From the NCBI GenBank assembly GCA_942490885.1, contig CALNYT010000002.1:3410001-3474000 (forward strand): DNA of 64,000 nt, written 5' to 3'. Shown here in pieces: positions 1 to 9,589 of the stretch. Position 1 is the first letter of the stretch. The number at the start of each line of letters is the position of its first letter. The notes beneath the pieces were generated by a model. That model searched no databases. It saw only the letters and a program-made list of their open reading frames with translations, and was not told the origin of the DNA. The DNA is from Oceanirhabdus sp942490885 (GTDB lineage: Bacteria; Bacillota; Clostridia; Clostridiales; Clostridiaceae). The position numbers were made by a program, and so were the translations under genes.

Positions 1-608
1 TCTAATGATTCATTATAATCTTTTTCAAATTTATTAATTAATTCTTTAAGTTTCTCAAACCTATTTGAAGTAATTTTTGAACCATCTTGAAATTTCTTTT
101 CTCCACATGAAATAGCATAGTAAACTCTTGCTCCTGCTGCTTGATGATCATGTTTTATACAGCTTCCTTTACTAGAGTAAAATTCTTTTTCAACTCTCTT
201 ATCTTTATAATTAATTTGCCAACTTTTAACGTCTTCTTTCTCATTAATCATTGGTAATAATTCATTTACTAAAGCTAACTTGTCTTTTTGACTTACACTG
301 TTAATTTCATATCCCTCAAATTTGTGAATATCTTCTTTGTTAACTTGAAGCTTTTTGACAATAGGATTTTCCAAAATATTATCATTTTGCTGTGCCATTT
401 TACTTAATTCATCTATATTACCCTGAATGTTTTCTATATCTGTAGTAGATTTGTAATACCATCTTTGTCCATCAAAAATTCTTATAAATGCCCCCATATA
501 TTCTCTTACCTTGTTTTCATCAAGAATACCATCTGTATAATTTATTGTAGATTCAAACACATTTTCTATTCTTACATCTGTGTATAAATTCTCCGGAAAC
601 CTGTACAT
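1..608 (-). CDS. TldD/PmbA-family protein, N-terminal part (runs off the window)
   Basis: The reading frame is open from an ATG at 608 to the window edge, about 202 codons, preceded by AAAGGGAGAAG at good spacing. The product starts MYRFPENLYTDVRIENV and contains FDGQRWYYKSTTDIENIQ and, near the end, YSSKGSCIKHDHQAAGARVYYAIS. The short phrase about an altered or added side-chain environment followed by a strand pattern resembles the N-terminal domain of TldD/PmbA metalloproteases, which process modified peptides or turn over antitoxins. The HExxxH zinc site of that family would lie in the missing C-terminal part, so activity cannot be judged. The assignment rests on remembered family pattern only. 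Confidence 0.55.
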   Translation of the reverse strand, partial: MYRFPENLYTDVRIENVFESTINYTDGILDENKVREYMGAFIRIFDGQRWYYKSTTDIENIQGNIDELSKMAQQNDNILENPIVKKLQVNKEDIHKFEGYEINSVSQKDKLALVNELLPMINEKEDVKSWQINYKDKRVEKEFYSSKGSCIKHDHQAAGARVYYAISCGEKKFQDGSKITSNRFEKLKELINKFEKDYNESL

Positions 609-840
609 AATCTTCTCCCTTTAATTTTAGAATTAGTTATTTTTTGATTATCTTTATAATAATTGAATTTTATTACTATTACATTATATATTGGTTATTG
701 ATCCAAGTCTATTATTTAATTAAGACACATCAGATTTAAGTTACATATTAAAACAAAGCAAGATATGCTAAGGAATTATTTAAAAGTTATGGGTATACTA
801 ATAAAAATAGGGTAAATTAATTATGAAAAGAGGAAAATAA

Positions 841-1422
841 ATGAACAATCTTATTGTAATTTCAGATGATAATTTTGAAGAATCAGAAATGTTACATGAT
901 GTATTAAAAGAATATGATGACTTCAAAAAAGTGATATTTTCAAGATTTGATAATTACAATGAACTTGATAGATCTAATGAATTAGTTGAATTTTACAATA
1001 TAAAAAATTTTAAGTTTGCAAAAATGAGTAAAATCGCAAAATTATTTTTTGGTGGTAACCTATTCTTACAAAAAACAGTAGGCAACGTTTATGGAATAAA
1101 TAAAACTATGGTATTTCAGGATTATTATGTTCATCTAAAAATAGCACAAAATGAAATTATCAAGGATATTGTAGATACATCTCCTGAAAATTGCTCAACC
1201 CTTATAGCAAATGGTATTTTTACAATTCCATTTGTAGTTGAAATAAGTAAATATATAAAAAAAACATATAATCAAGAAGTGTGCATAATTGGAATTGTTA
1301 AAAGAAAACATCTTTTTAGATTAAGAAAAAAAAATAATAGTATTAATAACAATATTATTGATTGGATTAATAAGTATTATTTAAATAAAGTTAATAAAAT
1401 TATTATAGATAATTCAAAATAA
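841..1422 (+). CDS. hypothetical protein, partner of a glycosyltransferase gene
   Basis: 193 residues, start ATG preceded by AGAGGAAAATAA. No family is recognised. The protein has no signal peptide and no obvious membrane segment; it is Asn/Lys/Ile-rich and alternates short hydrophobic strands with charged loops (IISD near the start, a KKTYNQEVCIIGIV strand near residue 140), so a Rossmann-like or glycosyltransferase-like N-domain is conceivable but unproven. The stop is 19 bp before the start of the next gene, a glycosyltransferase, which makes one transcript and a shared pathway likely. The base composition is even more AT-rich than most of the window. Confidence 0.6.
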   Translation: MNNLIVISDDNFEESEMLHDVLKEYDDFKKVIFSRFDNYNELDRSNELVEFYNIKNFKFAKMSKIAKLFFGGNLFLQKTVGNVYGINKTMVFQDYYVHLKIAQNEIIKDIVDTSPENCSTLIANGIFTIPFVVEISKYIKKTYNQEVCIIGIVKRKHLFRLRKKNNSINNNIIDWINKYYLNKVNKIIIDNSK

Positions 1423-1441
1423 TTTTTATATGGGAGGAAAA

Positions 1442-2710
1442 ATGGATAAAAAAGTTGACACTGTAATAGTATTCACCCATTCTGTAATTGATAATGATTC
1501 AAGAATTCAAAATCAAGTTAACCAATTAGCTAAAAACTTTACTGTTTACTTATGTTGTAGAAATAGTGATTCAAATAGATTAAAAGAAGTTTTAGATAAA
1601 AAAGTTATTCCGATTCCATATAGAGGTTATCCAATTTTCGGAAGAACTCATTCAAGAATTTTAAACAAAAACATGACAAAGCATAACCTCGTTGAAAAAC
1701 TTGTAAAAAAAGCAATAAATAAATATTTGTTGTTAAATACAAATTCCTGTTATTTAAATTATATTGGATATGCTGAAGTTATGAAACAACAACTTTTAAA
1801 AGAATTAAACAAAAAAAATGATTTAAATAAATCCATTGCAATCATTGCAAATGATATATATATATTACCTCACGCACACTCTTTATATATGGAATTAAAT
1901 AAAGAGTACGAAAAAGTGAAATTAATTGGCGATATGCATGAGATTCATTTTGATTTTTATAATCATGAAGATGACTTTAAAAGAGAGTTAAGAAATTGGA
2001 TTTTAAATAATTTTATTGATAAATGCCATTTGATTACATCTGTATCAGATGAATGTACAAATTTATATAAAGAAAAATTCAACTTAGTAAATACTATGTC
2101 AATAATGAATGTTGCTAAATATGAAGAAATTCCAATTCAAATTAAAAAAACTGAAGAAATAAAGCTAGTCCATACTGGAGGTGCTAGTACTGAAAGAAAA
2201 TTAGAAAATATGATTGATTTGATGGAATTACTGCCTAATAATTATAAGCTATATTTTTATTTAATTACCAGTCACTCTTCAACTTCATTACAATATCTTG
2301 ATTTTCTTAAAAATAGAATTATACATAAAAACTTAAGTGATAGAGTGTTTATCTTAGCTCCCATACCATCTGAGACTGTTGTTTTAGAAATGTCAAAATA
2401 CGATATTGGGATTTATTATATGAAATCTGACTTTCCTAATCATAAGTATGCTATGCCAAATAAACTATTTCAATTTATTCAAGCAAGATTAGGGGTTGTG
2501 GTAACACCCTTGAAGTCTATGAAAAAAATTGTTGAGGATTATGATGTTGGATGTGTTTCAAAAGACTTTGAACTAGAGTCCTTTGCAGAATCAGTGAAAA
2601 TGGTAGCAAGTAATTTGCATAGCTACAGGATTAATTCCGACATTGCCGCACATGAGCTAAATGTAAATAGAGAATGGGAGAAACTATCAAAAAAAATTTT
2701 AGAACTATAA
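1442..2710 (+). CDS. glycosyltransferase, family 4-like (GT-B fold)
   Basis: 422 residues. An in-frame ATG lies at 1430, but it contains the ribosome site itself (GGGAGG); the ATG at 1442 is the sensible start. The N-terminal half opens VDTVIVFTHSVIDNDSRIQNQVNQLAKNF, the usual GT-B opening in which donor-binding enzymes scan for 'D.RI..Q...L'. The C-terminal half holds KLVHTGGAS, RVFILAPIP and a late stretch with NKLFQFIQARLGVVVTP, which matches the nucleotide-sugar region of GT4 enzymes (E-x7-E replaced by a variant). It probably adds a sugar to a surface polymer or lipid. The acceptor cannot be told from this window. Confidence 0.75.
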   Translation: MDKKVDTVIVFTHSVIDNDSRIQNQVNQLAKNFTVYLCCRNSDSNRLKEVLDKKVIPIPYRGYPIFGRTHSRILNKNMTKHNLVEKLVKKAINKYLLLNTNSCYLNYIGYAEVMKQQLLKELNKKNDLNKSIAIIANDIYILPHAHSLYMELNKEYEKVKLIGDMHEIHFDFYNHEDDFKRELRNWILNNFIDKCHLITSVSDECTNLYKEKFNLVNTMSIMNVAKYEEIPIQIKKTEEIKLVHTGGASTERKLENMIDLMELLPNNYKLYFYLITSHSSTSLQYLDFLKNRIIHKNLSDRVFILAPIPSETVVLEMSKYDIGIYYMKSDFPNHKYAMPNKLFQFIQARLGVVVTPLKSMKKIVEDYDVGCVSKDFELESFAESVKMVASNLHSYRINSDIAAHELNVNREWEKLSKKILEL

Positions 2711-2721
2711 TAACTAATAAA

Positions 2722-2754
2722 AAAGGCAAAGAACAATTATAATTCTTTACCTTC
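2722..2754. terminator. bidirectional terminator between convergent genes
   Basis: Arms AAGGcAAAGAA and TTCTTTaCCTT pair around a short AT loop, with A-runs on the left and CTTCTTTT on the right. It lies between the glycosyltransferase gene (plus) and the RimK-like gene (minus), so it can end both transcripts. Confidence 0.7.
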
Positions 2755-2828
2755 TTTTAATTTCTGTCTATAACTTATTAACATCCATAATCACATATTT
2801 AATATTCATTTAAGTCGTAATTTTTTTA

Positions 2829-3740
2829 CTACAAAAATCCTAATCTTACTTTTATATAGTTAAATATTTCTTGAGCTGCATCAATCTTGGTTGCAGCTTC
2901 TAATCCTTGAAAACCTGGTGCTGAGTTAGCTTCACATATTTTATAGTGTTCTCCATCAAATAATAAGTCAATTCCAGCTACATCCAACCCTAATATCTTA
3001 CAACTTTCAGTAGCTAACCATTCAATCTCAGGATTCAGTTCATGACCTTCAACATTACCACCTTGTGAATAATTAGCTTTAAAATCACCTGTTGCCGAAC
3101 TCCTTTCCATACACACAATAGGTCTACCACCAACAACAAAAACTCTTAAGTCTCTTCCAAAACTGTCTTTAATGAATTCTTGTAATATAAAATTCATGCT
3201 TGTATTAGTAGTATGCATTAGCTGCATAAGATTTTTAAAGTCATGTTCATTATTAGAAAGATATACTCCACTTCCCTGTGAACCACTAATGGCTTTTACT
3301 ATTAGTGGATATCCTAAATGTTTTTTAACTAGTTCTTCATTAACAGGAAATTTCACAAGCATTGTTTTAGGAACAGGAAGATTATTTGTGGCTAGAAGCT
3401 GCTGCGTATATAACTTGTCTTTAACCATTTCTATGTTGTTTGGTGCGTTAATTATATGTACACCTAAATATTCAAGATGTCTTAATACCGATAATGCAAA
3501 ATAAGGCATATGTGCTCCTAATCTAGGCAAGACGAAATCTGGTAATTCAACTGGTTCTCCATCTAAAAAAATAGACTTTTCATCTTTTTTAGTTACAATT
3601 AAATCAAATTGCTCAGGATATAAAATTTCTACTTCAACATCATTTTTCTTTGCTACTTCAATAAACCTATTATTTTCATAACTATCCTGCTTTAATCTAG
3701 TTTTAAAAGGACTATAAAGAATCCATCCTTTAATACTCAT
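2829..3740 (-). CDS. RimK-family alpha-L-glutamate ligase (ATP-grasp)
   Basis: 303 residues, ATG preceded by GGAGGGGAAAAT. The order of parts is that of ATP-grasp ligases: an N-terminal PreATP-grasp domain (to about residue 105), then KDKLYTQQLLATNNLPVPKT, the lysine loop YPLIVKAISGSQGSGVYL, the adenine-contact segment ILQEFIKDSFGRDLRVFVVGG and the metal site CEANSAPGFQGLE near the C-terminus. RimK enzymes ligate amino acids, usually glutamate, to a protein tail or small acceptor at the cost of ATP. The gene stands alone between terminators, so neither acceptor nor pathway is indicated. Confidence 0.85.
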   Translation of the reverse strand: MSIKGWILYSPFKTRLKQDSYENNRFIEVAKKNDVEVEILYPEQFDLIVTKKDEKSIFLDGEPVELPDFVLPRLGAHMPYFALSVLRHLEYLGVHIINAPNNIEMVKDKLYTQQLLATNNLPVPKTMLVKFPVNEELVKKHLGYPLIVKAISGSQGSGVYLSNNEHDFKNLMQLMHTTNTSMNFILQEFIKDSFGRDLRVFVVGGRPIVCMERSSATGDFKANYSQGGNVEGHELNPEIEWLATESCKILGLDVAGIDLLFDGEHYKICEANSAPGFQGLEAATKIDAAQEIFNYIKVRLGFL

Positions 3741-3809
3741 ATTTTCCCCTCCTAAAATTTCATATTAATTTATCTAAATATATCTTGTGCATTTAATGCC
3801 ACAATTATT

Positions 3810-3850
3810 TTAGAAGAGAAAAATACACTGACATAAATCTGTCAGTGTAT
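3810..3850 (-). terminator. intrinsic terminator of the chemoreceptor gene
   Basis: An 11-bp perfect stem (ATACACTGACA with TGTCAGTGTAT, 3823-3833 and 3840-3850) is followed on the minus strand by TTTTTCTCTTCT. It lies 23 nt past the chemoreceptor stop codon. Confidence 0.85.
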
Positions 3851-3872
3851 AAATATTATTTTAATATTATTG

Positions 3873-5957
3873 TTATAATTTAAACTTTGAAACTATATCT
3901 TTCAAGTTATTCGCACTTTTAAAGTTATCATTTGTACTTGATTGAACTTCTATTAGTTTTTCAACAATAATAGATGTTTTCTCTGAAACATTTTCTACTC
4001 CCATAGATCCTTCATTTACAGTTTTGGAAACTTCATCTATAGCAATTGAAATATTTTCAATCGATGCTTTTAATTTTTCAGATGTTGCACTAAAATCAAT
4101 CATTAATTTATTAAAAGTCTCAGCGTCATTTCCATAGGTTTCCCCCACTTCTATTAACTTCTTATAATCTGCTTTCACTTCATCTTCAATAAATTTAAGC
4201 ATCTTTTGAGAACTTCCAACTAAATTATCTACAGAACCATTTACAGCGATTACCACATTTTGAATTTCTCCGATAGTCTGTGCAGATTGTCCTGCCAGTT
4301 TTCTAATTTCATCGGCTACTACTGCGAATCCTCTTCCTGCTTCTCCAGCTCTTGCTGCCTCTATAGCAGCATTTAAAGCAAGTAAATTGGTTTGCTCTGT
4401 AATATTTAAGATAGCATCAGCTAAAAGATTTATTTTATCTACAGTTTTTGACTGCTCAATAGCCACATTCAATTCATTTTTCATATTGTTATAAATTGAG
4501 TCTGATTTTTCAACAGCTTCAATTGCATTACCTTTCAAATCATTAGCTCTTCTTTGTACATCATTAGATGAATAAACTCCTGCTTCTGCCATTTCCGCTA
4601 TGGAACTAGCAGCAGAATTAACTTCAACAGTTGATGCATTTATTTCCTCTGATGTAGCTGCTGTTTCTTCCATCGCAGCTGATAACTCCTCTGTAGTAGC
4701 TGAAGTATCATTCACTTGATCATTTAAAACACCTATTAATCCTTCGACTTCGTGCGCATTATTTGTGATTTTTTCTGAAGCATTAAACAATTGTCCAATA
4801 ATCTTTCTTAAATTACCTCTTAATAATGCTATAGATTTTGCCATTTCTCCAGTTTCATCTGTATATTTAACTAATATATCCAAACTATTATCATCTGCTA
4901 ATTCATAGTTGGCCATTTTATTTATTATTTCTGTTACCTTTACAATAGGCTTAGCAATTACTTTACCCATAAATAACCCAATGATAATAGATACAAAAAT
5001 CCCTACAAACATTCCTAATACCATGTTAAATTTAAGCTTATTTAATGGTTGGAAAACCTCATCATTAGGTGGCTCCAACGCAATAATCCACCCATTTGAT
5101 AGATGAGCATAACCACAAATCCCCTCTTTTTCTTTTAATTTATAATCAATTGCACCTGAATCATTTACATTCATATTCTCTGTTATTATTTTAAGCTCAC
5201 CATTATTTATAGTTTTAATATTTTCCCCTTCTTTAATAGTAGGATGAATTAATACATCGTAATCCTTATTTAATAAATATGCATAACCTGTATCATAGAC
5301 CTGTATGCCATCTATTTTGCTTTTCATTTCGTCTATGCTTATATCAATTCCAATAACACCCAATAAAACATCATCCTTAAATACAGCTTGGGTATATGAA
5401 ACTATGTATACATTTATATCAGAATCTACATAAGGATCACTCCATACTCCTTTTTTAATTCTAATAGGTTCATAATAATAACTCATCTCTTCGTCCTCAG
5501 GATCATAATCACTGATGTCTTCACTTCCAAAATACTCTTCACACTTTTCAAAAACTCCATTTTTTTCTGTGTACCATGAAAAATAATCTCTTCCAGTTAA
5601 TTCAGGATTCATCATAAAATACACACCCTGAACATCCTTTGTCTTTTCTCCAATTCTTTTGATTACTGGATCTATTGATTGAAGATATTCAAGAACATAA
5701 TCTGAGTCATTATTAAATTTTTCTGAATCAAAAGTAGCAAATATGGTTGAAGCCAAGGCACCTGCAGCACCTTCTATATTCTTAAAAGTTTGGCTATACT
5801 CATTGGCATATGTCTCGGACATATATTTCAATTTATCATTGGTTTCTAACTTAATAATCTTAGAACTTTGTATAATTCCGTTACTTCCTAAAATTAACGC
5901 TACAACAAGTGAGCATAGAATAATAGCTAATATTATTTTATAACTGATTTTTTTCAT
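3873..5957 (-). CDS. methyl-accepting chemotaxis protein with dCache-type sensor
   Basis: 694 residues, ATG preceded by GGAGGAAGAAC. Membrane segment 1 spans about residues 7-27; an extracellular domain of roughly 270 residues follows, with the dCache signatures GVYFMMNPELTG, KGVWSDPYVDSDINVYIVSYTQAVF and LLGVIGIDISIDEM. Membrane segment 2 (LGMFVGIFVSIIIGLFMGKVI) leads into a HAMP-like linker and the signalling domain. The conserved tip that contacts CheA/CheW is present: LNITEQTNLLALNAAIEAARAGEAGRGFAVVADEIRKLA. It senses a small ligand, typically an amino acid or organic acid, through the dCache pocket; the ligand is not predictable here. No other chemotaxis gene is nearby. Confidence 0.93.
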   Translation of the reverse strand: MKKISYKIILAIILCSLVVALILGSNGIIQSSKIIKLETNDKLKYMSETYANEYSQTFKNIEGAAGALASTIFATFDSEKFNNDSDYVLEYLQSIDPVIKRIGEKTKDVQGVYFMMNPELTGRDYFSWYTEKNGVFEKCEEYFGSEDISDYDPEDEEMSYYYEPIRIKKGVWSDPYVDSDINVYIVSYTQAVFKDDVLLGVIGIDISIDEMKSKIDGIQVYDTGYAYLLNKDYDVLIHPTIKEGENIKTINNGELKIITENMNVNDSGAIDYKLKEKEGICGYAHLSNGWIIALEPPNDEVFQPLNKLKFNMVLGMFVGIFVSIIIGLFMGKVIAKPIVKVTEIINKMANYELADDNSLDILVKYTDETGEMAKSIALLRGNLRKIIGQLFNASEKITNNAHEVEGLIGVLNDQVNDTSATTEELSAAMEETAATSEEINASTVEVNSAASSIAEMAEAGVYSSNDVQRRANDLKGNAIEAVEKSDSIYNNMKNELNVAIEQSKTVDKINLLADAILNITEQTNLLALNAAIEAARAGEAGRGFAVVADEIRKLAGQSAQTIGEIQNVVIAVNGSVDNLVGSSQKMLKFIEDEVKADYKKLIEVGETYGNDAETFNKLMIDFSATSEKLKASIENISIAIDEVSKTVNEGSMGVENVSEKTSIIVEKLIEVQSSTNDNFKSANNLKDIVSKFKL

Positions 5958-6141
5958 TTGTTCTTCCTCCTTTAGAGTTTTAAATCATTTTACCTTTTAT
6001 GTAATATACGAATTTTGCACACTAGTTGTTATACTATAATTTCCTTTATATATGATTAATTCGACATTTTAACTTAAATTCCTTGTTTATATAATGTTTT
6101 TATACATCAATGTAATTGATTTTAACTTTTTACATTTTTTC

Positions 6142-7515
6142 TCATTTTAAATTTATACTTTTTTTCATTCTTTTTGACAATACTCCATCAAACTTTTTCT
6201 TATATAAAATGAAGATTAAGATAGCATCTAATCCCCACTGAATAGCTGTAATCCACCAAACAGCTGTAACTGAAAACTTCTTAACATATATAAAATAGTA
6301 CATAAGTGGAAGTCTAATTCCCCAGTTTGAAAATAAAGATACAATGAAAGGTCTTGTTGTATCACCCATTCCTTTCAATGTTCCACCAATTATCATAGAA
6401 ATGGCCATTGGAATTTGTTCAACTGAAGCTATCATAAGACATGTTGCAGCTAATTTTATAACCTCAGTTTCTGAGCTATTTATGAAAGGTCCTACGATTT
6501 GTTTAGGGAACAACAAAAATAATCCTCCACATATTGCCATAATAAGTGAGCCTAATATTATTGAAACCCTTGCATATTCCCTTGCACCGTCATAATCCTT
6601 CTTTCCTATCTTATTTCCAACTAAAGATGTGGCCGCCACTGCAAATCCCCATCCTGGCATAAATGAAAGAGATTCTATAGATGTTGTTATTTGATTAGCA
6701 GAAAATGCTGTTTCACCTAAAGTCATTATCATTGCTGCATTTATTAGCCTACAAATACTAAAAGCACCTTCCTGCATTCCAGAAGGAACTGATAATCTAA
6801 TTAACTCCCAAAGCTTTTTCCCATTCATCGATAGGATATATTTAGCTCTAGGCTTAATATTAGAATGAACCTTAATATAATATACTCCAAATAAAAATCC
6901 TATAACATTTGCAATTGATGTAGCTAAAGCAGCACCTTCTACTCCCATCTCAGGAAATCCAAACTTCCCAAATATTAAAACATAGTCCAATGAAAGATTT
7001 ACAATTACTATAGTAAAAGCTGCTACTAAAGGTGTTTTTGTATTTCCAACACCTCTTAAAATACCATTTATTGTTGATAAAATCATATTAAAGAATATTC
7101 CAATTGAACATATTTTCATATATCTTATACCAAGTTCTAACACCTGCTCTTTTGCTCCAAAAACAGATAATACTTCTCTTGAATAAATAAAAAATATACC
7201 TGATAATATAAAAGCTATAATTACAGTAACCACTACACTTAAAGAAGCAAACTCTTCTGCTTCATCAAACTTTTCAGCCCCAAATCTTCTTGCAATTAAA
7301 GATGTTACTCCTACAGAAATTCCTATTGCCACTAAAATATTAATAAAGGTATACATTATTTCGGAACTTAAACTTACAGCAGAAACAGTTATTTTCCCAC
7401 CATACCTCCCTACCATCATTGTATCAAGAACCCAAACAAGGGTATACAATATCATCTCTCCAACTGCTGGTAGCGCTAATTTAAACACATCTTTTACGAT
7501 CTTGCTGTTTTTCAC
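6142..7515 (-). CDS. MATE-family multidrug/cation antiporter
   Basis: 457 residues, start preceded by GAGGGGAAGTG. Twelve hydrophobic segments in two homologous halves are visible. Typical pieces are LPAVGEMILYTLVWVLDTMMVGRYGG in helix 1 and GVEGAALATSIANVIGFLFG in the first half, and ETAFSANQITTSIESLSFMPGWGFAVAATSLVGNKIGKKDYDGA in the second. MATE proteins exchange Na+ or H+ for cationic drugs or metabolites across the membrane. The gene is single, so the natural substrate is unknown. Confidence 0.92.
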   Translation of the reverse strand: MKNSKIVKDVFKLALPAVGEMILYTLVWVLDTMMVGRYGGKITVSAVSLSSEIMYTFINILVAIGISVGVTSLIARRFGAEKFDEAEEFASLSVVVTVIIAFILSGIFFIYSREVLSVFGAKEQVLELGIRYMKICSIGIFFNMILSTINGILRGVGNTKTPLVAAFTIVIVNLSLDYVLIFGKFGFPEMGVEGAALATSIANVIGFLFGVYYIKVHSNIKPRAKYILSMNGKKLWELIRLSVPSGMQEGAFSICRLINAAMIMTLGETAFSANQITTSIESLSFMPGWGFAVAATSLVGNKIGKKDYDGAREYARVSIILGSLIMAICGGLFLLFPKQIVGPFINSSETEVIKLAATCLMIASVEQIPMAISMIIGGTLKGMGDTTRPFIVSLFSNWGIRLPLMYYFIYVKKFSVTAVWWITAIQWGLDAILIFILYKKKFDGVLSKRMKKSINLK

Positions 7516-7647
7516 ACTTCCCCTCCTCTAATAAAACACCTTATGCTTACATGTAATTTTCGTCAACATAAGAATTATAACCTATACCAATTACAACAAT
7601 CAATGTAATAATTTGTTTTCCTAATGAAATATTTCGAATAACTAAAC

Positions 7648-7692
7648 AAAAGCTATCAAAATGCATCATACCATCACTTTGATAACTTTTCA
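7648..7692 (-). terminator. hairpin terminator downstream of the YhaM-like gene; member of a dispersed repeat
   Basis: Arms AAAAGCTATCAAA and TTTGATAACTTTT flank a 17-nt loop, and the minus-strand exit has TTTTG. A closely similar 65-70 nt sequence, including bases outside the stem, recurs at 54453. Confidence 0.65.
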
Positions 7693-7728
7693 TTTAGTTT
7701 CTTCTCATTAAAAGTTTACACATTCTAT

Positions 7729-8625
7729 CTACATATATAATTTTGTTCCTATACGTCTATCATACTCAGACCATTCACCTGGTTCAGTTATGTTTCTTAC
7801 CTGTTCAATCTTATTCATTATTGCATCTACATAATCAGCTAAATGAACTATATATGCCTCTTCTGTTTTAGGAATCTTTGGAGATCCATATTCAAGCTTT
7901 CCATGATGTTGAAGTATACAGCTTTTCATTCTCATTTTAAAATCTTCACTATATATGTCTCCACCTATTCTGAAAGCTTCTTCTATCATTGCATTCCCTG
8001 TTACAATATGCCCCTCCATTTCACCTAACATTGTAACTGAGAAAGGACCATTAGTAAAATACTCCTCAATCTTTCCTATGTCGTGTAGTTTAGCTCCTAA
8101 AATCGCAATTTCTTTATGTCTACAGTCATATCTCTCAGCAAGAGTCTTTGCTATATACATTGAATTTAAAGAATGTTCCGCAAGTCCACCTAAATAATTA
8201 TGATGCTGCCTTAATCCACCAATTCCTTTTTTAAATTTATCTAAGAATTGTTCATTCTTAAAAAAATAATCATCTAAAGCTTTACATTCCTCACATTTAA
8301 ATACTTCCTCTGATAAAACTCTCATCTCTTCAATTATATCTTTTATAGATGTATTAATTGATGGTAGGTAATCTTCAAGATTATATTCCTCTTCTTTTTT
8401 TATGTGCTGTGCTTTAACATTGCCATCCATTTTACCCTTAATGGTTATTATGTCTCCTACTTTTAATATATTTCTTTCATCTGGTATAGTTGCCTTAATA
8501 TCCCCAGTCTTGTCCCCTATGAAAGCAATAAGATTCCCATCTTCTCTTGCCAACTTTTTAACTATCATAAAGGAAGATTTGATATTCATTTTATCCTTTA
8601 ATTCATTGACAAACTGTTTTTTCAT
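7729..8625 (-). CDS. YhaM-like 3'-5' exoribonuclease (OB fold + HD domain)
   Basis: 298 residues, slightly shorter than the roughly 314-residue YhaM of Bacillus. The first 80 residues form an OB-fold-like domain (SFMIVKKLAREDGNLIAFIGDKTGDIKATIP). The HD domain follows, with metal ligands in GLAEHSLNSM, the HD pair in LGAKLHDIGKIEEY, and later HIVTGNAMIEEAF and LQHHGKLEYGSPK. YhaM-type enzymes trim RNA and some DNA 3' ends in a Mn2+/Co2+-dependent way. The start at 8625 follows GGAGAAAAC. The gene is monocistronic with its own terminator. Confidence 0.88.
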   Translation of the reverse strand: MKKQFVNELKDKMNIKSSFMIVKKLAREDGNLIAFIGDKTGDIKATIPDERNILKVGDIITIKGKMDGNVKAQHIKKEEEYNLEDYLPSINTSIKDIIEEMRVLSEEVFKCEECKALDDYFFKNEQFLDKFKKGIGGLRQHHNYLGGLAEHSLNSMYIAKTLAERYDCRHKEIAILGAKLHDIGKIEEYFTNGPFSVTMLGEMEGHIVTGNAMIEEAFRIGGDIYSEDFKMRMKSCILQHHGKLEYGSPKIPKTEEAYIVHLADYVDAIMNKIEQVRNITEPGEWSEYDRRIGTKLYM

Positions 8626-9019
8626 ATGTTTTCTCCTTTTCAGTATTATTGAACCACGCTTCTATCAGAAAACTTAACAATATTATTTTCTCACAGTGGA
8701 CAATTTTTATTCTGAATTGGATAGCGTCATATATAGTTTCAGAGAGTCTGCACTACTATAGAGATTCCATATTGAAAATTAACTTATTCAATTAGTTTAT
8801 TTGTAATTTTAACCAAGGTAATTTAGATAAATACTCAATGTTCAATGTTCAATGAATGTTGACTTTTTTCTTAGGTCAAAAGTCTATAAATATATCTATT
8901 TTAGATTTGCATTAGCAAATCATCCTTCATTGATAATTCATTAATGAGTATTGATTATTAATAGTATAATATTGTTAATAAAATCTTTGAATAAATAAAG
9001 TATTAAATTGGATTCTCTA
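8626..9019. other. gene-free AT-rich spacer
   Basis: No credible coding frame or RNA signature was seen. The stretch contains a short direct repeat (AATGTTCA twice around 8838-8853) and mixed ATTAAT palindromes. It separates the minus-strand YhaM-like gene from the terminator of the next minus-strand gene, so it should include the YhaM promoter, which I could not place with confidence. Confidence 0.4.
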
Positions 9020-9059
9020 TAAAGAAAAATATGAGCCGAAGATCCTATCTTCGACTCAT
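9020..9059 (-). terminator. intrinsic terminator of the small membrane-anchored protein gene
   Basis: Stem ATGAGxCGAAGAT with ATCTTCGxCTCAT (9031-9059), one mismatch, followed on the minus strand by ATTTTTCTTTAT. Confidence 0.8.
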
Positions 9060-9083
9060 AAAATTAAAATTTTATCACTTAAA

Positions 9084-9452
9084 CTATTTGTTTTTTTTAC
9101 TAGCTAAAGCTGCTGCTGTTATTCCTGCTGCAACTACTCCAACTCCACTAATTGCAACACCTGCAACTTTTACTGTTTTCTTTATTCTATTTCTCTTAAT
9201 TATCATTTCATCTTCTACAATCTCTTCTAAATATTTTCTTGGAATTTTTATTTCTTCCTCTTCTATCTCTATTACTAAGTATTGAGGTACATATTCTACA
9301 TCATCTATTATTTTTTTATCTTGTAAAAATTCTTTTGCTACCTTTAAATCAAGCTCAATTTCTTCACCATTATATTCACAATATATATATCTGCTTTTGT
9401 TTTTTATTTCATCAACCTTTTCAACAACTTTTTCTATTGCTTTTATTTTCAT
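9084..9452 (-). CDS. small hypothetical protein with C-terminal membrane anchor
   Basis: 122 residues. An in-frame ATG at 9470 precedes it, but the GGAGTGG ribosome site lies between the two ATGs, so 9452 is the start. The first 95 residues are highly charged (Glu/Lys-rich with EEEIKIPRKYLEEI). They are followed by KKTVKVAGVAISGVGVVAAGITAAALASKKNK, one Gly/Ala-rich membrane segment ending in lysines. The topology suggests a tail-anchored protein facing the cytoplasm. No family is recognised. It has its own terminator and no operon partner. Confidence 0.6.
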   Translation of the reverse strand: MKIKAIEKVVEKVDEIKNKSRYIYCEYNGEEIELDLKVAKEFLQDKKIIDDVEYVPQYLVIEIEEEEIKIPRKYLEEIVEDEMIIKRNRIKKTVKVAGVAISGVGVVAAGITAAALASKKNK

Positions 9453-9589
9453 ATATTCCACTCCTAACATATTTTTCTATTGTTACTATATTTAATTAAC
9501 GTTTTTTTTTATAAACTCTTTACATATTTATTATTAACTTATTGTAAATTACAAAAAAACAACATCAAGTTAAGTAACAATGTTCCTGC

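Noticed and set aside
841..2710. Idea that the unknown protein and glycosyltransferase belong to a RiPP or antibiotic cluster
   Set aside because: No precursor, exporter or tailoring gene is near; the pair fits ordinary surface glycosylation as well.
2829..3740. RimK-like ligase as a graspetide (microviridin-type) maturase
   Set aside because: No short precursor gene with a TxRxPSDE-like core lies next to it, and terminators bound the gene on both sides.
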